Shown: in pieces, positions 52,547 through 60,842 of the stretch | Position numbering within the stretch: position 1 is the stretch's first letter | Layout of the letters: each line of letters opens with the position of its first letter | Assembly (NCBI RefSeq): GCF_001591805.1 | Contig: NZ_BCVP01000009.1 | Location: forward strand, 351,585 to 415,584 | From: Neobacillus novalis NBRC 102450 | GTDB lineage: Bacteria > Bacillota > Bacilli > Bacillales > Cytobacillaceae | Direction: 5' to 3' | Length of the DNA stretch: 64,000 bases | The notes under the pieces: model-generated | Databases searched by the model: none | What the model saw: the letters and a program-made list of their open reading frames with translations, nothing else | Told to the model about the DNA's origin: nothing | Made by a program: the position numbers and the translations under genes

Positions 52547-53311
52547 ATGGAATATACAGTGCGAAAGCTGGGAAGTTTGGCAGGGGTTAGCACCAGAACG
52601 CTTCGGTATTATGACAAGATAGGCATTCTTAAGCCGGCAAGAATCAATTCATCAGGATACCGCATTTACGGGCAGAAGGAGGTTGACAGGCTGCAGCAAA
52701 TCCTTTTTTACAGGGAATTAGGAGTCAGTTTGGATAGCATAAAGGAAATTGTCACCGCTCCTTCTTTCGATGGTGCTGCTGCACTTAGAGAGCATCGTAA
52801 AAAACTCCTTGAGAAAAAAGAGCAGTTGGAGTTATTAATAGCTAATGTCGATAAAACTATCGCATTAACGGAAGGGAGAATGGACATGTCAAATAAAGAA
52901 AAGTTTGAGGGATTTAAGAAAAAAATGATTGATGAGAATGAGGAGAAATATGGGGAAGAAATACGACAAAAGTATGGCAACGATACGGTAGATAAGTCTA
53001 ATGCCAAATTACAGAATATGACTCAAGTACAACATGATGTGGTAACCGCTCTAGCGGAACAAATAACGGTAACATTAGCTGAAGCATTTAAAACGGGAAA
53101 TCCAGCTGGTGAATTGGCTCAAAAAGCAGCCGAACTGCACAAGCAATGGCTTTGCTACTATTGGAATGAATACAGCAAGGAGGCCCATGCCGGTCTTGCG
53201 CAAATGTATGTCGATGATGAGAGATTCACAGCCTATTATGATAAAGAACAGCCAGGGACAGCGGAGTTTTTAAGAGATGCCATTCTCATTTACACTGGGT
53301 TGAAACATTAA
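52547..53311 (+). CDS. MerR-family regulator with TipAS-type ligand domain
   Basis: A 254-residue regulator: MerR winged helix (YTVRKLGSLAGVSTRTLRYYDKIGILKPARINSSGYRIY), coiled-coil dimerisation helix (about 80-115), and a C-terminal TipAS-like helical domain (about 125-254; EEIRQKYGNDTV ... HKQWLCYYWNEYSKEAHAGLAQMYVDDERFTAYYD). This group (TipAL, Mta, SkgA) answers small hydrophobic or peptide-like drugs and activates efflux. ATG follows GGGAGGTGAACGG. The ABC exporter operon upstream is a candidate partner. Confidence 0.9.
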   Translation: MEYTVRKLGSLAGVSTRTLRYYDKIGILKPARINSSGYRIYGQKEVDRLQQILFYRELGVSLDSIKEIVTAPSFDGAAALREHRKKLLEKKEQLELLIANVDKTIALTEGRMDMSNKEKFEGFKKKMIDENEEKYGEEIRQKYGNDTVDKSNAKLQNMTQVQHDVVTALAEQITVTLAEAFKTGNPAGELAQKAAELHKQWLCYYWNEYSKEAHAGLAQMYVDDERFTAYYDKEQPGTAEFLRDAILIYTGLKH

Positions 53312-53328
53312 GTCCAACGTGAATTCTA

Positions 53329-53466
53329 CGACTCGGAGTCATAAGCGTGTCTAGTTGCGGCTTTTAGGGGCTAAAGTCGTAAGCCGTGCCCTAAAGAAGG
53401 TAAAAGTGCCTTCTTGCAGTGGTAGTCTTACGACTTTGTCCCAAAACATCCAGGGGTGCCGAGTCG
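53329..53466. other. Nested inverted-repeat element, possible structured RNA
   Basis: Three concentric stems: CGACTCGG/CCGAGTCG (53329-53336, 53459-53466), AAAGTCGTAAG/CTTACGACTTT (53373-53383, 53427-53437) and AAGAAGG/CCTTCTT (53394-53400, 53409-53415). There is no open frame and no T-run at the end. It could be an RNA element or a small palindromic repeat; I do not recognise it. Confidence 0.6.
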
Positions 53467-53625
53467 AAAAGTCATCTGAGTTTCTTTTCTAACTTGAAAG
53501 ATTAAGTAATAATTTAAATATTAACACGATTAAAAATATTTTAACATTAGACAAATAGTGACAACATTGGTGATACATAGATAGTAAAATACATATATAT
53601 TAGGATATTTTAGGGGGGGAAGAGC

Positions 53626-53757
53626 GTGATTATGACAAAGGAAGAATTAGAGGAAATTGATCTAGAATGGATTCAGTTATTCATAGAAGCAAATAAAATA
53701 GGAATAAAGAAAGGAGAAATAAGAGAATTTCTAAATCAAAATAAAAAGAAGGTGTAG
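53626..53757 (+). CDS. sinI: SinI-type antirepressor, copy 1
   Basis: A 43-residue protein matching the SinI dimerisation helix pair: LEEIDLEWIQLFIEANKIG, IKKGEIREFLNQN, compare LDQEWVELMVEAKEANISPEEIRKYL in B. subtilis. SinI binds SinR and stops it repressing matrix genes. GTG 53626 follows AGGGGGGGA; ATG 53632 is an alternative start. It converges on the sinR gene. It is shorter than B. subtilis SinI (57 residues) at the C-terminus, which is not part of the interface. Confidence 0.85.
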   Translation: MIMTKEELEEIDLEWIQLFIEANKIGIKKGEIREFLNQNKKKV

Positions 53758-53808
53758 TCCTGTAAACATAGAAGCATGCCTCTCTGCTGCATTTTATACA
53801 TTTCCATC

Positions 53809-54138
53809 TCACTTTTTCGTGAATTTAATGAATTCCAAGTAAAAGGCGAAGTCTTCCTTAGTAATCCCTTGCAGCACGGCATCATGTACTAGTTGAACCC
53901 AATCATCATCAATATTATGTTTACTTGAAGTATCTCCCCCTTGTTTTTGGTCTAATAGGTTCTCCACGTTAGTACCAAGCGACTTTGCCAATCTAGATAG
54001 TACAAGCAGGGACGGATTCTTTTGAATTCCTCTTTCAATACAACTTAAATATGATTTAGATACCCTAGATTTTTTAGAAAGTTCAGTAATGGAACACCCA
54101 GTTTGCATTCTCAAGAGTTTAACGCGAATTCCTATCAT
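53809..54138 (-). CDS. sinR: SinR-type repressor of matrix genes
   Basis: A 109-residue protein: N-terminal HTH_3 domain (MIGIRVKLLRMQTGCSITELSKKS, VSKSYLSCIERGIQKNPS) and C-terminal SinR/SinI-type dimerisation helices (DDDWVQLVHDAVLQGITKEDFAFYLEFIKF), the same order as B. subtilis SinR. SinR represses the TasA fibre operon in B. subtilis. AAAAGGAG before ATG (54138) sets the start over the longer frame. GTTCTTT-type SinR boxes lie upstream of it and of the calY gene at 60843, suggesting autoregulation and control of the matrix module. Confidence 0.88.
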   Translation of the reverse strand: MIGIRVKLLRMQTGCSITELSKKSRVSKSYLSCIERGIQKNPSLLVLSRLAKSLGTNVENLLDQKQGGDTSSKHNIDDDWVQLVHDAVLQGITKEDFAFYLEFIKFTKK

Positions 54139-54492
54139 ATGTATATTTCTCCTTTTATCATAAATTAATTGGAACAATCATTGCTATTAAAGGTTAAGTT
54201 AGCATCTCTCATTTCATTATAAAGAACAAATCTAATATTAAAAAGATATGAAATAATGAGATAAATAGAGATACGCAGAGAAAATTAAAGAAAAATGTTC
54301 TTTAAAACGAAGAAATGGCAGAATTCAGAATTTTTAAAAATGATACATTTGGACTATACTAAACTCATATATTGGTAAATTGAACAATAATATCAGCACT
54401 AATGTACGACTAGGTTTAGGGAGAGGCCAAAAAAATAAATATTGAGATGACTGATTGTCTGGACACGATTTGTATTTTGGGGGGAAGAAAGT
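54139..54492. promoter_or_regulatory. Divergent sinR/sinI-2 control region with SinR-type boxes
   Basis: AAAGAAC at 54231-54237 and GTTCTTT at 54297-54303 match the B. subtilis SinR consensus GTTCTYT. The second lies in the inverted repeat AAAGAA-AAATG-TTCTTT (54287-54303). The rest is AT-rich, with no gene seen. Confidence 0.6.
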
Positions 54493-54642
54493 GTGATTAA
54501 TAGAAAAGCAGGATTAGAGGAAATTGATCAAGAATGGCTGCAACTAATACTTGAAGCTAAGAATATAGGAATAGTGAAAGAAGAGATTAGAGAATTCCTA
54601 ATACAAAATGGAGTGAAAGATATTCTTATGGATAGTCATTAA
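54493..54642 (+). CDS. sinI: SinI-type antirepressor, copy 2
   Basis: A 49-residue paralogue of copy 1 (LEEIDQEWLQLILEAKNIG, IVKEEIREFLIQNG) with a different tail (VKDILMDSH). It diverges from sinR, across a region with SinR-type boxes. GTG start after GGGGGGA. Having two antirepressors around one repressor is unlike the single sinI-sinR pair of B. subtilis and could let two inputs relieve repression. Confidence 0.85.
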   Translation: MINRKAGLEEIDQEWLQLILEAKNIGIVKEEIREFLIQNGVKDILMDSH

Positions 54643-54691
54643 TTTTACAGCGATGGCTATTTATGAAAAAGTTTTTATTACCCTTACAAAT

Positions 54692-54720
54692 TTCGACAAA
54701 ATACGATTGTAAAGTATGAT
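54692..54720 (+). promoter_or_regulatory. Candidate Spo0A box over the promoter of the peptide importer operon
   Basis: TTCGACAAA (54692-54700) is the exact complement of the 0A box TTTGTCGAA. It overlaps a -35-like TCGACA, with TATGAT (54715-54720) 16 bp further, upstream of the importer operon. Confidence 0.6.
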
Positions 54721-54797
54721 AGAGTAATCATAAAACTCAGTGAATTTTGATATTTCAGAGAAGTGTTTGATAACAGAACTGTCAGGTAGGTGTGTAT

Positions 54798-55811
54798 ATG
54801 AGTAAAGAACCAATTCTACAAATAAAAGACTTAAAGGTATCGTTTCAATCAGGAAAAAAATTCATCCCAGCAGTGGATGGTATTAGTTTTGATTTAAAAA
54901 ATGGAGAAATTCTTGGTATTGTTGGCGAATCTGGGAGTGGTAAGAGTGTTACCTCTTTAGCGACGATGGGGTTGATTCCTTCCCCGCCAGGTAAAATCGA
55001 GAATGGTGAAATTTTTTTTGAAGGAAAAGATCTAAAAAATATTTCCGAAAAAGAATGGCGGAAAATCCGTGGAAATCAGATATCAATGATATTCCAGGAG
55101 CCGATGACGTCATTAAATCCGCTGTTTACGATAGGCAATCAGTTATTGGAAGCTATCCGATTACATACAGATCTAACAAAGGCACAATCAATAGTACGAA
55201 GTATCGAATTATTAAAGTTGGTCGGTATTCCGAGGGCAGAAGGGATTTTAAAAGAGCATCCTCACCAATTATCTGGTGGTATGAGACAGCGTGTTATGAT
55301 TGCCATGGCCATGGCCTGTAATCCTAAGGTACTGATTGCGGATGAGCCTACAACAGCTCTCGATGTAACGATTCAAGCACAAATCCTCGCCTTAATGAAG
55401 GATCTGAATAAAAAAACAAATACCTCTATTATTCTCATTACACACGATTTAGGTGTGGTAGCAGAAATTTGCGAACGAGTAATTGTTATGTATTCCGGTC
55501 AAATCGTTGAACAGGGTGACGTACGTAAAATCTTAAAAGACCCGCAGCATCCATATACAAAAGGCCTGTTAAAATCCGTACCTGATCTAAGAGGAAAAAA
55601 AGACCGCCTCTACAGTATCCCGGGAACTGTCCCTTCCCCAGGTACTACCCTTAAGGGATGCAGATTCGCTGCAAGATGTGCGGAAGTATTCGGCAAATGC
55701 CGCGAGGAATCACCAGAATTATTTAAAACAGAAAAAGACGGACATGAAGTGCGCTGTTTCTTACATACATTAAATGAAAGGAGTGACAAACATGTCGGAG
55801 TTACTTCTTGA
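54798..55811 (+). CDS. Oligo/dipeptide ABC importer ATPase, OppD/DppD-type
   Basis: A 337-residue ATPase: Walker [24 protein letters not shown], signature LSGGMRQR, Walker [13 protein letters not shown], switch ITHDLG, then the oligopeptide-transporter C-terminal domain with cysteines ([15 protein letters not shown]). It energises peptide uptake with its OppF-type partner. ATG 54798 is preferred to GTG 54792. Its 3' end overlaps the next gene by 20 bases. Confidence 0.92.
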   Translation: MSKEPILQIKDLKVSFQSGKKFIPAVDGISFDLKNGEILGIVGESGSGKSVTSLATMGLIPSPPGKIENGEIFFEGKDLKNISEKEWRKIRGNQISMIFQEPMTSLNPLFTIGNQLLEAIRLHTDLTKAQSIVRSIELLKLVGIPRAEGILKEHPHQLSGGMRQRVMIAMAMACNPKVLIADEPTTALDVTIQAQILALMKDLNKKTNTSIILITHDLGVVAEICERVIVMYSGQIVEQGDVRKILKDPQHPYTKGLLKSVPDLRGKKDRLYSIPGTVPSPGTTLKGCRFAARCAEVFGKCREESPELFKTEKDGHEVRCFLHTLNERSDKHVGVTS

Positions 55812-56760
55812 GGTAAATGGACTTAAAAAATATTTTCCGATTACTGGCGGCTTTTTAGGAAGAAAACAAGGCGAAGTCAAAGCGGTTGATGATGTTTCAT
55901 TTTTTGTGAAAAAAGGCGAAACATTGGGTATTGTTGGTGAAAGCGGTTGCGGGAAATCGACAACTGGCCGCTTACTTATGAGATTGATTGAGGCGAGTGA
56001 CGGAAAGATTGTTTTTGAAGATAAAGAGATTACCAGCATGTCAAAGTCAGAATTAAGAAAAACCCGGAGAGATATCCAGATGGTGTTCCAGGATCCATAT
56101 GCCTCGTTAAACCCAAGGCACTCTATCGAACAAATCCTTGAGGAACCCCTTATTGTACATGGAATAGGGACAAGAGAAGAACGGAGAAAGCAAGTGAAGG
56201 ATATGCTCGAGGTGGTTGGCTTAAGCAGTTACCATGCGAAAAGGTACCCGCACCAATTTAGCGGAGGGCAGCGTCAGCGGATTGGAATTGCGAAAGCATT
56301 GATGACAAAACCGAAGCTGATTATTGCAGATGAACCTGTATCAGCCCTTGACGTTTCCATTCAGGCCCAGGTTCTCAACCTAATGAAGGACATTCAGAAG
56401 GAATTTCAGCTTACGTACATATTTATTGCGCATGATTTAGGGGTTGTACGACATATTAGTGATCGTGTCGGCGTGATGTATTTAGGTAGATTAATAGAGT
56501 TAGCAGAAAGTGAAGAACTTTACGAAAATCCAAAACATCCCTATACAAAAGCACTCCTTTCAGCAGTTCCGGTACCTGATCCTGATATAAAAAAGAAAAC
56601 TTTTTTAATCGAAGGAGAGCTGCCGAGTCCTGCCAATCCACCATCTGGCTGTGCATTTCATACAAGATGCGTTGAGTGCATGAATATTTGTAAATCTACC
56701 AGACCAGAGGAACACAATCTTAATGGTCATTATGTGGCATGTCACTTATTTAATGGGTGA
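55792..56760 (+). CDS. Oligo/dipeptide ABC importer ATPase, OppF/DppF-type
   Basis: A 322-residue ATPase: GGFLGRKQGEVKAVDDVSF, Walker A GESGCGKST, VFQDPYASLNPR, signature FSGGQRQR, Walker B LIIADEPVSALD, HDLGVVRHISD and the C-terminal GCAFHTRC motif of the family. ATG 55792 follows AAAGGAGTGAC, inside the end of the upstream ATPase gene, so translation is coupled. Second gene of the five-gene importer operon. Confidence 0.92.
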   Translation: MSELLLEVNGLKKYFPITGGFLGRKQGEVKAVDDVSFFVKKGETLGIVGESGCGKSTTGRLLMRLIEASDGKIVFEDKEITSMSKSELRKTRRDIQMVFQDPYASLNPRHSIEQILEEPLIVHGIGTREERRKQVKDMLEVVGLSSYHAKRYPHQFSGGQRQRIGIAKALMTKPKLIIADEPVSALDVSIQAQVLNLMKDIQKEFQLTYIFIAHDLGVVRHISDRVGVMYLGRLIELAESEELYENPKHPYTKALLSAVPVPDPDIKKKTFLIEGELPSPANPPSGCAFHTRCVECMNICKSTRPEEHNLNGHYVACHLFNG

Positions 56761-56804
56761 GATGAAACGTTAAATGATAAATAAAACAACACAGGGGGTA
56801 AAAA

Positions 56805-58433
56805 ATGAAAAAGAAAAGTACCACATTTAAAATGCTGCTAATTTCCTTGCTAGCTATTAGTATGTTCCTAGTAGGATGCAGCAACAATTCAAAGGAAACA
56901 GGTGGAAAAAAAGAGACTCCAACAACATCTAGTGAAGGCGGTTCCAAGAAGGATACGCTTGTTTATGGTCGCGGTGGAGATTCCACTTCCCTGGACCCGA
57001 TTACTACGACTGAAGGGGAAGCCTATAAAGTAACAATTAACATTTATGAAACATTGTTAAATTACGGGGATCAGGATACTACGATTAATCCAGGGCTTGC
57101 GGAAAAAGTGGATGTATCTGACGATAAGTTAAAGTATACCTTCCATCTTCGCAAAGGTGTTAAATTCCATGATGGCACTGATTTTAATGCAGATGCAGTT
57201 GTCTATAACTTCAATCGCTGGATGAACGGGAATGACGAGCAATTCCCTTACTATTCGATGTTTGGCGGCTATAAGAAAGATGAAGGGCACGTAATTAAAG
57301 AAGTTAAAGCAGTTGATGAAAATACCGTAGAATTTGATTTGAAAAGGCCGCAAGCTCCGTTCCTTAAAAACATAGCGATGTCTGCGTTTGGTATTGCCAG
57401 CCCGGCAGCTATTGAGAAGTATGGCGATGATTTTAGGAACAACCCTGTCGGCACTGGTCCATTCAAATTCGTCGAATGGAAACAAAACGACAAGATTGTC
57501 CTTGAGAAAAACCCGGATTATTGGCAACAAGGTCTGCCAAAGTTAAACAAACTTATTTTCCGTGTTATTCCAGAAAATGCTGCGCGTCTTAACGCTCTTG
57601 CAAAAGGCGAGATCGATGTGATGGACGGTTTGAACAATTCTGATGAGGATACCGTTAAGAATAACCCAGATCTTCAAGTAATTGAGCGTCCGTCTAACAA
57701 CATTGGATATATTGGTTTGAATACAACGAAAAAACCATTGGATAATAAGCTTGTCCGCCAAGCGATTAACCATGCAGTTGATAAGAAAACAATTATTGAT
57801 GCGTTTTACGGCGGAAAGGCTCTTCCAGCCAAGAACCCAATGCCTCCTTCTATTGAAGGGTATAACGATGCTATTGAAGAATACACATACGATTTAGAAA
57901 AAGCGAAAGCATTATTGAAAGAAGCAGGGTTAGAAAAAGGATTTGAAATAGACCTATGGGCAATGCCTGTTGCACGCCCATATATGCCTGAAGCACAAAA
58001 GGTCGCAGAGGTTATCCAAGAAAGTTTAAGCAAAGTTGGAATTAAAGCAAATATCCAATCTGTCGACTGGGCTACTTATTTAGAAAAGGCAAGAAAAGGA
58101 GAGTTTGGCATCTTTATGCTAGGCTGGACAGGTGACAATGGAGACCCTGATAACTTCATCTATACATTGCTTGATAAAGACAGCATTGGAAGTAATAACT
58201 ACGCTCAGTACAGCAATGACGAGCTCCATAATATTTTAATTGAAGCACAAACCGAAACAGATCAAACTAAACGCAATGATCTATATAAGAAAGCTCAAGA
58301 AATCATCCATGAAGACGCACCATGGGTTCCACTTGTTCACTCAACACCATTATTGGCTGCAGCTAAAGACGTACAGAACTACTTGCCGCACCCAACCGGT
58401 TCTGAGTCCCTACTCAAAGTTGAATTTAAATAA
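56805..58433 (+). CDS. Peptide-binding lipoprotein of the importer (OppA/DppA-type)
   Basis: A 542-residue family 5 solute-binding lipoprotein: lipobox LVGC near residue 25, a Ser/Thr/Lys linker, then YGRGGDSTSLDPITTTEGEA, LRKGVKFHDGTDFNADAVVYNF, GTGPFKFVEW and FMLGWTGDNGDPDNF, typical of DppA-like proteins. It captures small peptides and delivers them to the permeases encoded downstream. ATG follows AGGGGGT. A hairpin after its stop probably trims the transcript so that this subunit is made in excess over the permeases. Confidence 0.92.
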   Translation: MKKKSTTFKMLLISLLAISMFLVGCSNNSKETGGKKETPTTSSEGGSKKDTLVYGRGGDSTSLDPITTTEGEAYKVTINIYETLLNYGDQDTTINPGLAEKVDVSDDKLKYTFHLRKGVKFHDGTDFNADAVVYNFNRWMNGNDEQFPYYSMFGGYKKDEGHVIKEVKAVDENTVEFDLKRPQAPFLKNIAMSAFGIASPAAIEKYGDDFRNNPVGTGPFKFVEWKQNDKIVLEKNPDYWQQGLPKLNKLIFRVIPENAARLNALAKGEIDVMDGLNNSDEDTVKNNPDLQVIERPSNNIGYIGLNTTKKPLDNKLVRQAINHAVDKKTIIDAFYGGKALPAKNPMPPSIEGYNDAIEEYTYDLEKAKALLKEAGLEKGFEIDLWAMPVARPYMPEAQKVAEVIQESLSKVGIKANIQSVDWATYLEKARKGEFGIFMLGWTGDNGDPDNFIYTLLDKDSIGSNNYAQYSNDELHNILIEAQTETDQTKRNDLYKKAQEIIHEDAPWVPLVHSTPLLAAAKDVQNYLPHPTGSESLLKVEFK

Positions 58434-58442
58434 TCACAGGAG

Positions 58443-58472
58443 AAAGGGGGGGTAACTTTGCCTCCCCTTTTG
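58443..58472 (+). terminator. Attenuating hairpin between binding protein and permease genes
   Basis: AAAGGGGG can pair with CTCCCCTTT around TAACTTTGC, followed by TTTGTT. Its position inside the operon suggests partial termination or mRNA protection. Confidence 0.65.
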
Positions 58473-58504
58473 TTAACAACGTTAAAATAATTTTAAAAGA
58501 AGAG

Positions 58505-59521
58505 GTGATTAAGCTGCTTACGTATACAGCTAGAAGAATATTTTCGTTAATTCCCGTCTTACTCGGTATGACCCTCATTGTTTTTGCCATTATTCATGCC
58601 ATTCCAGGGAATCCTGCGCAGGTAATTCTAGGGCAAAGAGCAACTGAGCAGGCAATTGCGGAAGTAACCAAACAATTAGGCTTGGACAAGCCTTGGTACA
58701 TACAATACTTTGATTATCTTAACAATCTCATTCATGGGGATTTGGGTAATTCTCTAAGGACGAGAGGACCTATTAATGAAGAAATATGGCCATATTTGAC
58801 AGCAACGGCTGAATTAACAATCGTGGCGATGTTTATTGCTATCGTTATAGGGGTAAATGCAGGGATTATTAGTGCATGGTTTTCCAAATCATGGTTTGAT
58901 TATGTAGCAATGGTATTGGCCCTAATTGGTGTATCCATGCCAATTTTTTGGTTAGGTTTAATGGAGCAATGGGTTTTTTCTATTGAATTAAACTGGCTAC
59001 CAACGACCGGAAGAGAAAATGTAAGGGATCCCATTACAGCAATTACCAATTTCTATTTGATTGATACACTTTTGCAAGGCAGGATGGATCATTTTATCAC
59101 CGCTGTTAAGCATCTGGTAATGCCGAGTGCTGCACTTGCGACCATTCCGATGGCGATTATCGCGAGAATGACTCGCGCCACGATGTTGGAGGTAATGAAG
59201 TCGGATTATATTCGTACAGCCAGGGCAAAGGGTTTGAGAATGTTTTGGGTAGTGTATAAGCACTCATTAAAAAATGCGATTATTCCGGTTCTTACGGTAA
59301 TCGGTCTACAGACAGGCCTTTTATTGGGAGGAGCAATCCTGACGGAGACCATCTTCAGCTGGCCAGGGATTGGACGGTATTTATATGATGCGATTACTTT
59401 TCGTGATTATCCTGTCATCCAGTCTGGAATTCTAATAATCGCCGCTATCTTTGTATTAATAAATTTAATTGTGGATCTATTGTATGTCTTGGTCGATCCT
59501 AGAATTAAATATTCGAAATAA
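58505..59521 (+). CDS. Peptide ABC importer permease, OppB/DppB-type
   Basis: A 338-residue permease with six membrane helices and the family N-terminus (LTYTARRIFSLIPVLLGMTLIVF). The ATPase-contact EAA loop is at MLEVMKSDYIRTARAKGL, and the C-terminus is LIVDLLYVLVDPRIKYS. The frame opens at GTG 58505, but the ribosome site AGAGGTGAT overlaps that codon and is spaced for CTG 58514, so an unusual CTG start is possible. The next permease gene starts 14 bp after its stop. Confidence 0.9.
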   Translation: MIKLLTYTARRIFSLIPVLLGMTLIVFAIIHAIPGNPAQVILGQRATEQAIAEVTKQLGLDKPWYIQYFDYLNNLIHGDLGNSLRTRGPINEEIWPYLTATAELTIVAMFIAIVIGVNAGIISAWFSKSWFDYVAMVLALIGVSMPIFWLGLMEQWVFSIELNWLPTTGRENVRDPITAITNFYLIDTLLQGRMDHFITAVKHLVMPSAALATIPMAIIARMTRATMLEVMKSDYIRTARAKGLRMFWVVYKHSLKNAIIPVLTVIGLQTGLLLGGAILTETIFSWPGIGRYLYDAITFRDYPVIQSGILIIAAIFVLINLIVDLLYVLVDPRIKYSK

Positions 59522-59535
59522 AGGAGGTAACAGCA

Positions 59536-60435
59536 GTGGCAGAGATTGTAAAAAATTCGGCAGAAATTACTATGACCCCCATCCAAGAAAAACTGACACC
59601 TCCGTGGAAGGAGGCATGGCAGTCCTTTTATAAAAATAAATTGGCGGTCATTGGCTTAGGTATTGTTATCTTTTTTATCGTAATCGCGCTTGTTTCCCCG
59701 TGGATTGCTCCATATAGTTTTAAAGACCAGATAATGGCTGAACGGATGCAGGCACCTTCGAGCAAGCATTGGTTCGGGACAGATGATTTTGGCCGGGATA
59801 TCTTTTCACGAGTGTTATACGGTGCGCGTATTTCTCTATGGGTTGGTTTCTTCTCTGTATTAGGTTCTGTGGTAGTGGGAACGACTCTTGGCATTGTGGC
59901 AGGATACTATGGCCGCTTTGTTGACACCTTAATCTCCCGTATTTTCGATATTATGCTAGCTTTCCCAAGTATTCTATTGGCGATTGCGGTTGTTGCAATA
60001 TTGGGTCCTTCATTACAAAATGCACTTATTGCGATAGCTGTGATCAATATTCCGAATTTTGGGCGATTAGTCCGTTCAAGGGTTCTAAGTGTAAAACAAG
60101 AAGAGTATATAATGGCGGCTAAAGCGGTTGGAATGTTAGATGCCCGGATTCTCCTTCGCCATATTTTGCCGAATAGTATTTCGCCAGTGATTGTTCAAGC
60201 AACATTGGCCATTGCAACCGCAATAATTGAGGCGGCGGCACTTGGATTTCTTGGATTGGGCGCAACAGCCCCTACACCTGAGTGGGGGAAAATGCTTGCG
60301 GATTCTAAAAACTACATTACAAATGCACCTTGGACATTATTTTTTCCAGGTATGGCGATTATGCTGACAGTGCTCGGGTTCAACTTAATGGGTGATGGTT
60401 TACGAGATGTTCTTGATCCGAAAATGAAGCAATAA
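59536..60435 (+). CDS. Peptide ABC importer permease, OppC/DppC-type
   Basis: A 299-residue permease: cytoplasmic N-terminus (TPPWKEAWQSFYKNKLAVIGLGIV), HWFGTDDFGRDIFSRVLYGARISLWVGF, EAA loop SVKQEEYIMAAKAVGM, and the C-terminal TPEWGKMLADSKNY ... LGFNLMGDGLRDVLDPKMK typical of DppC/OppC. GTG start after AAGGAGGTAAC. Last gene of the operon, closed by a strong terminator. Confidence 0.92.
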   Translation: MAEIVKNSAEITMTPIQEKLTPPWKEAWQSFYKNKLAVIGLGIVIFFIVIALVSPWIAPYSFKDQIMAERMQAPSSKHWFGTDDFGRDIFSRVLYGARISLWVGFFSVLGSVVVGTTLGIVAGYYGRFVDTLISRIFDIMLAFPSILLAIAVVAILGPSLQNALIAIAVINIPNFGRLVRSRVLSVKQEEYIMAAKAVGMLDARILLRHILPNSISPVIVQATLAIATAIIEAAALGFLGLGATAPTPEWGKMLADSKNYITNAPWTLFFPGMAIMLTVLGFNLMGDGLRDVLDPKMKQ

Positions 60436-60470
60436 AAGAAGAGACTCAAACTTGAGTCTCTTCTTTTATT
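60434..60470 (+). terminator. Terminator of the peptide importer operon
   Basis: AAAAGAAGAGACTCAA pairs perfectly with TTGAGTCTCTTCTTTT. Confidence 0.9.
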
Positions 60471-60842
60471 GGACATTGGGGAATTTTGAGATAAATTTTT
60501 ACTGAATATATAAATTTTTCAAAAAATGGGGAAAAAGAAAGAAATAACTCAAAAAACGAAGGAAATTGTACTTTATAAAGGAAAAATGTTTGTATTCCCA
60601 ACTTTAAAAACATATAAAAACAGGTTATACTTTTCTTGGGCGTTCTTTATAAAGAAATGATAGAACCTCAATAAAAAATGGTGTTTATTTTTACTATCAC
60701 CAGACTAGTTACTACTTTAATTAGAGGTGAGGTGATCGAAAGTCTTAATAGGTATATATGTAATGCATAACTAGTAGAATGCTAGTGAGATGGCGGTAGG
60801 ATTAATATTTAGGCAATTCACAAAAATAGAGGAGGAAACAAA
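60471..60842 (+). promoter_or_regulatory. Control region of calY copy 3 with SinR-type operator
   Basis: No gene is seen. GTTCTTTATAAAGAAA (60642-60657) is an inverted repeat closely resembling the SinR operator (GTTCTYT arms), with a further half-site AGAAC at 60662-60666. No -35/-10 pair could be fixed with confidence; the operator probably overlaps the promoter. Confidence 0.6.
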
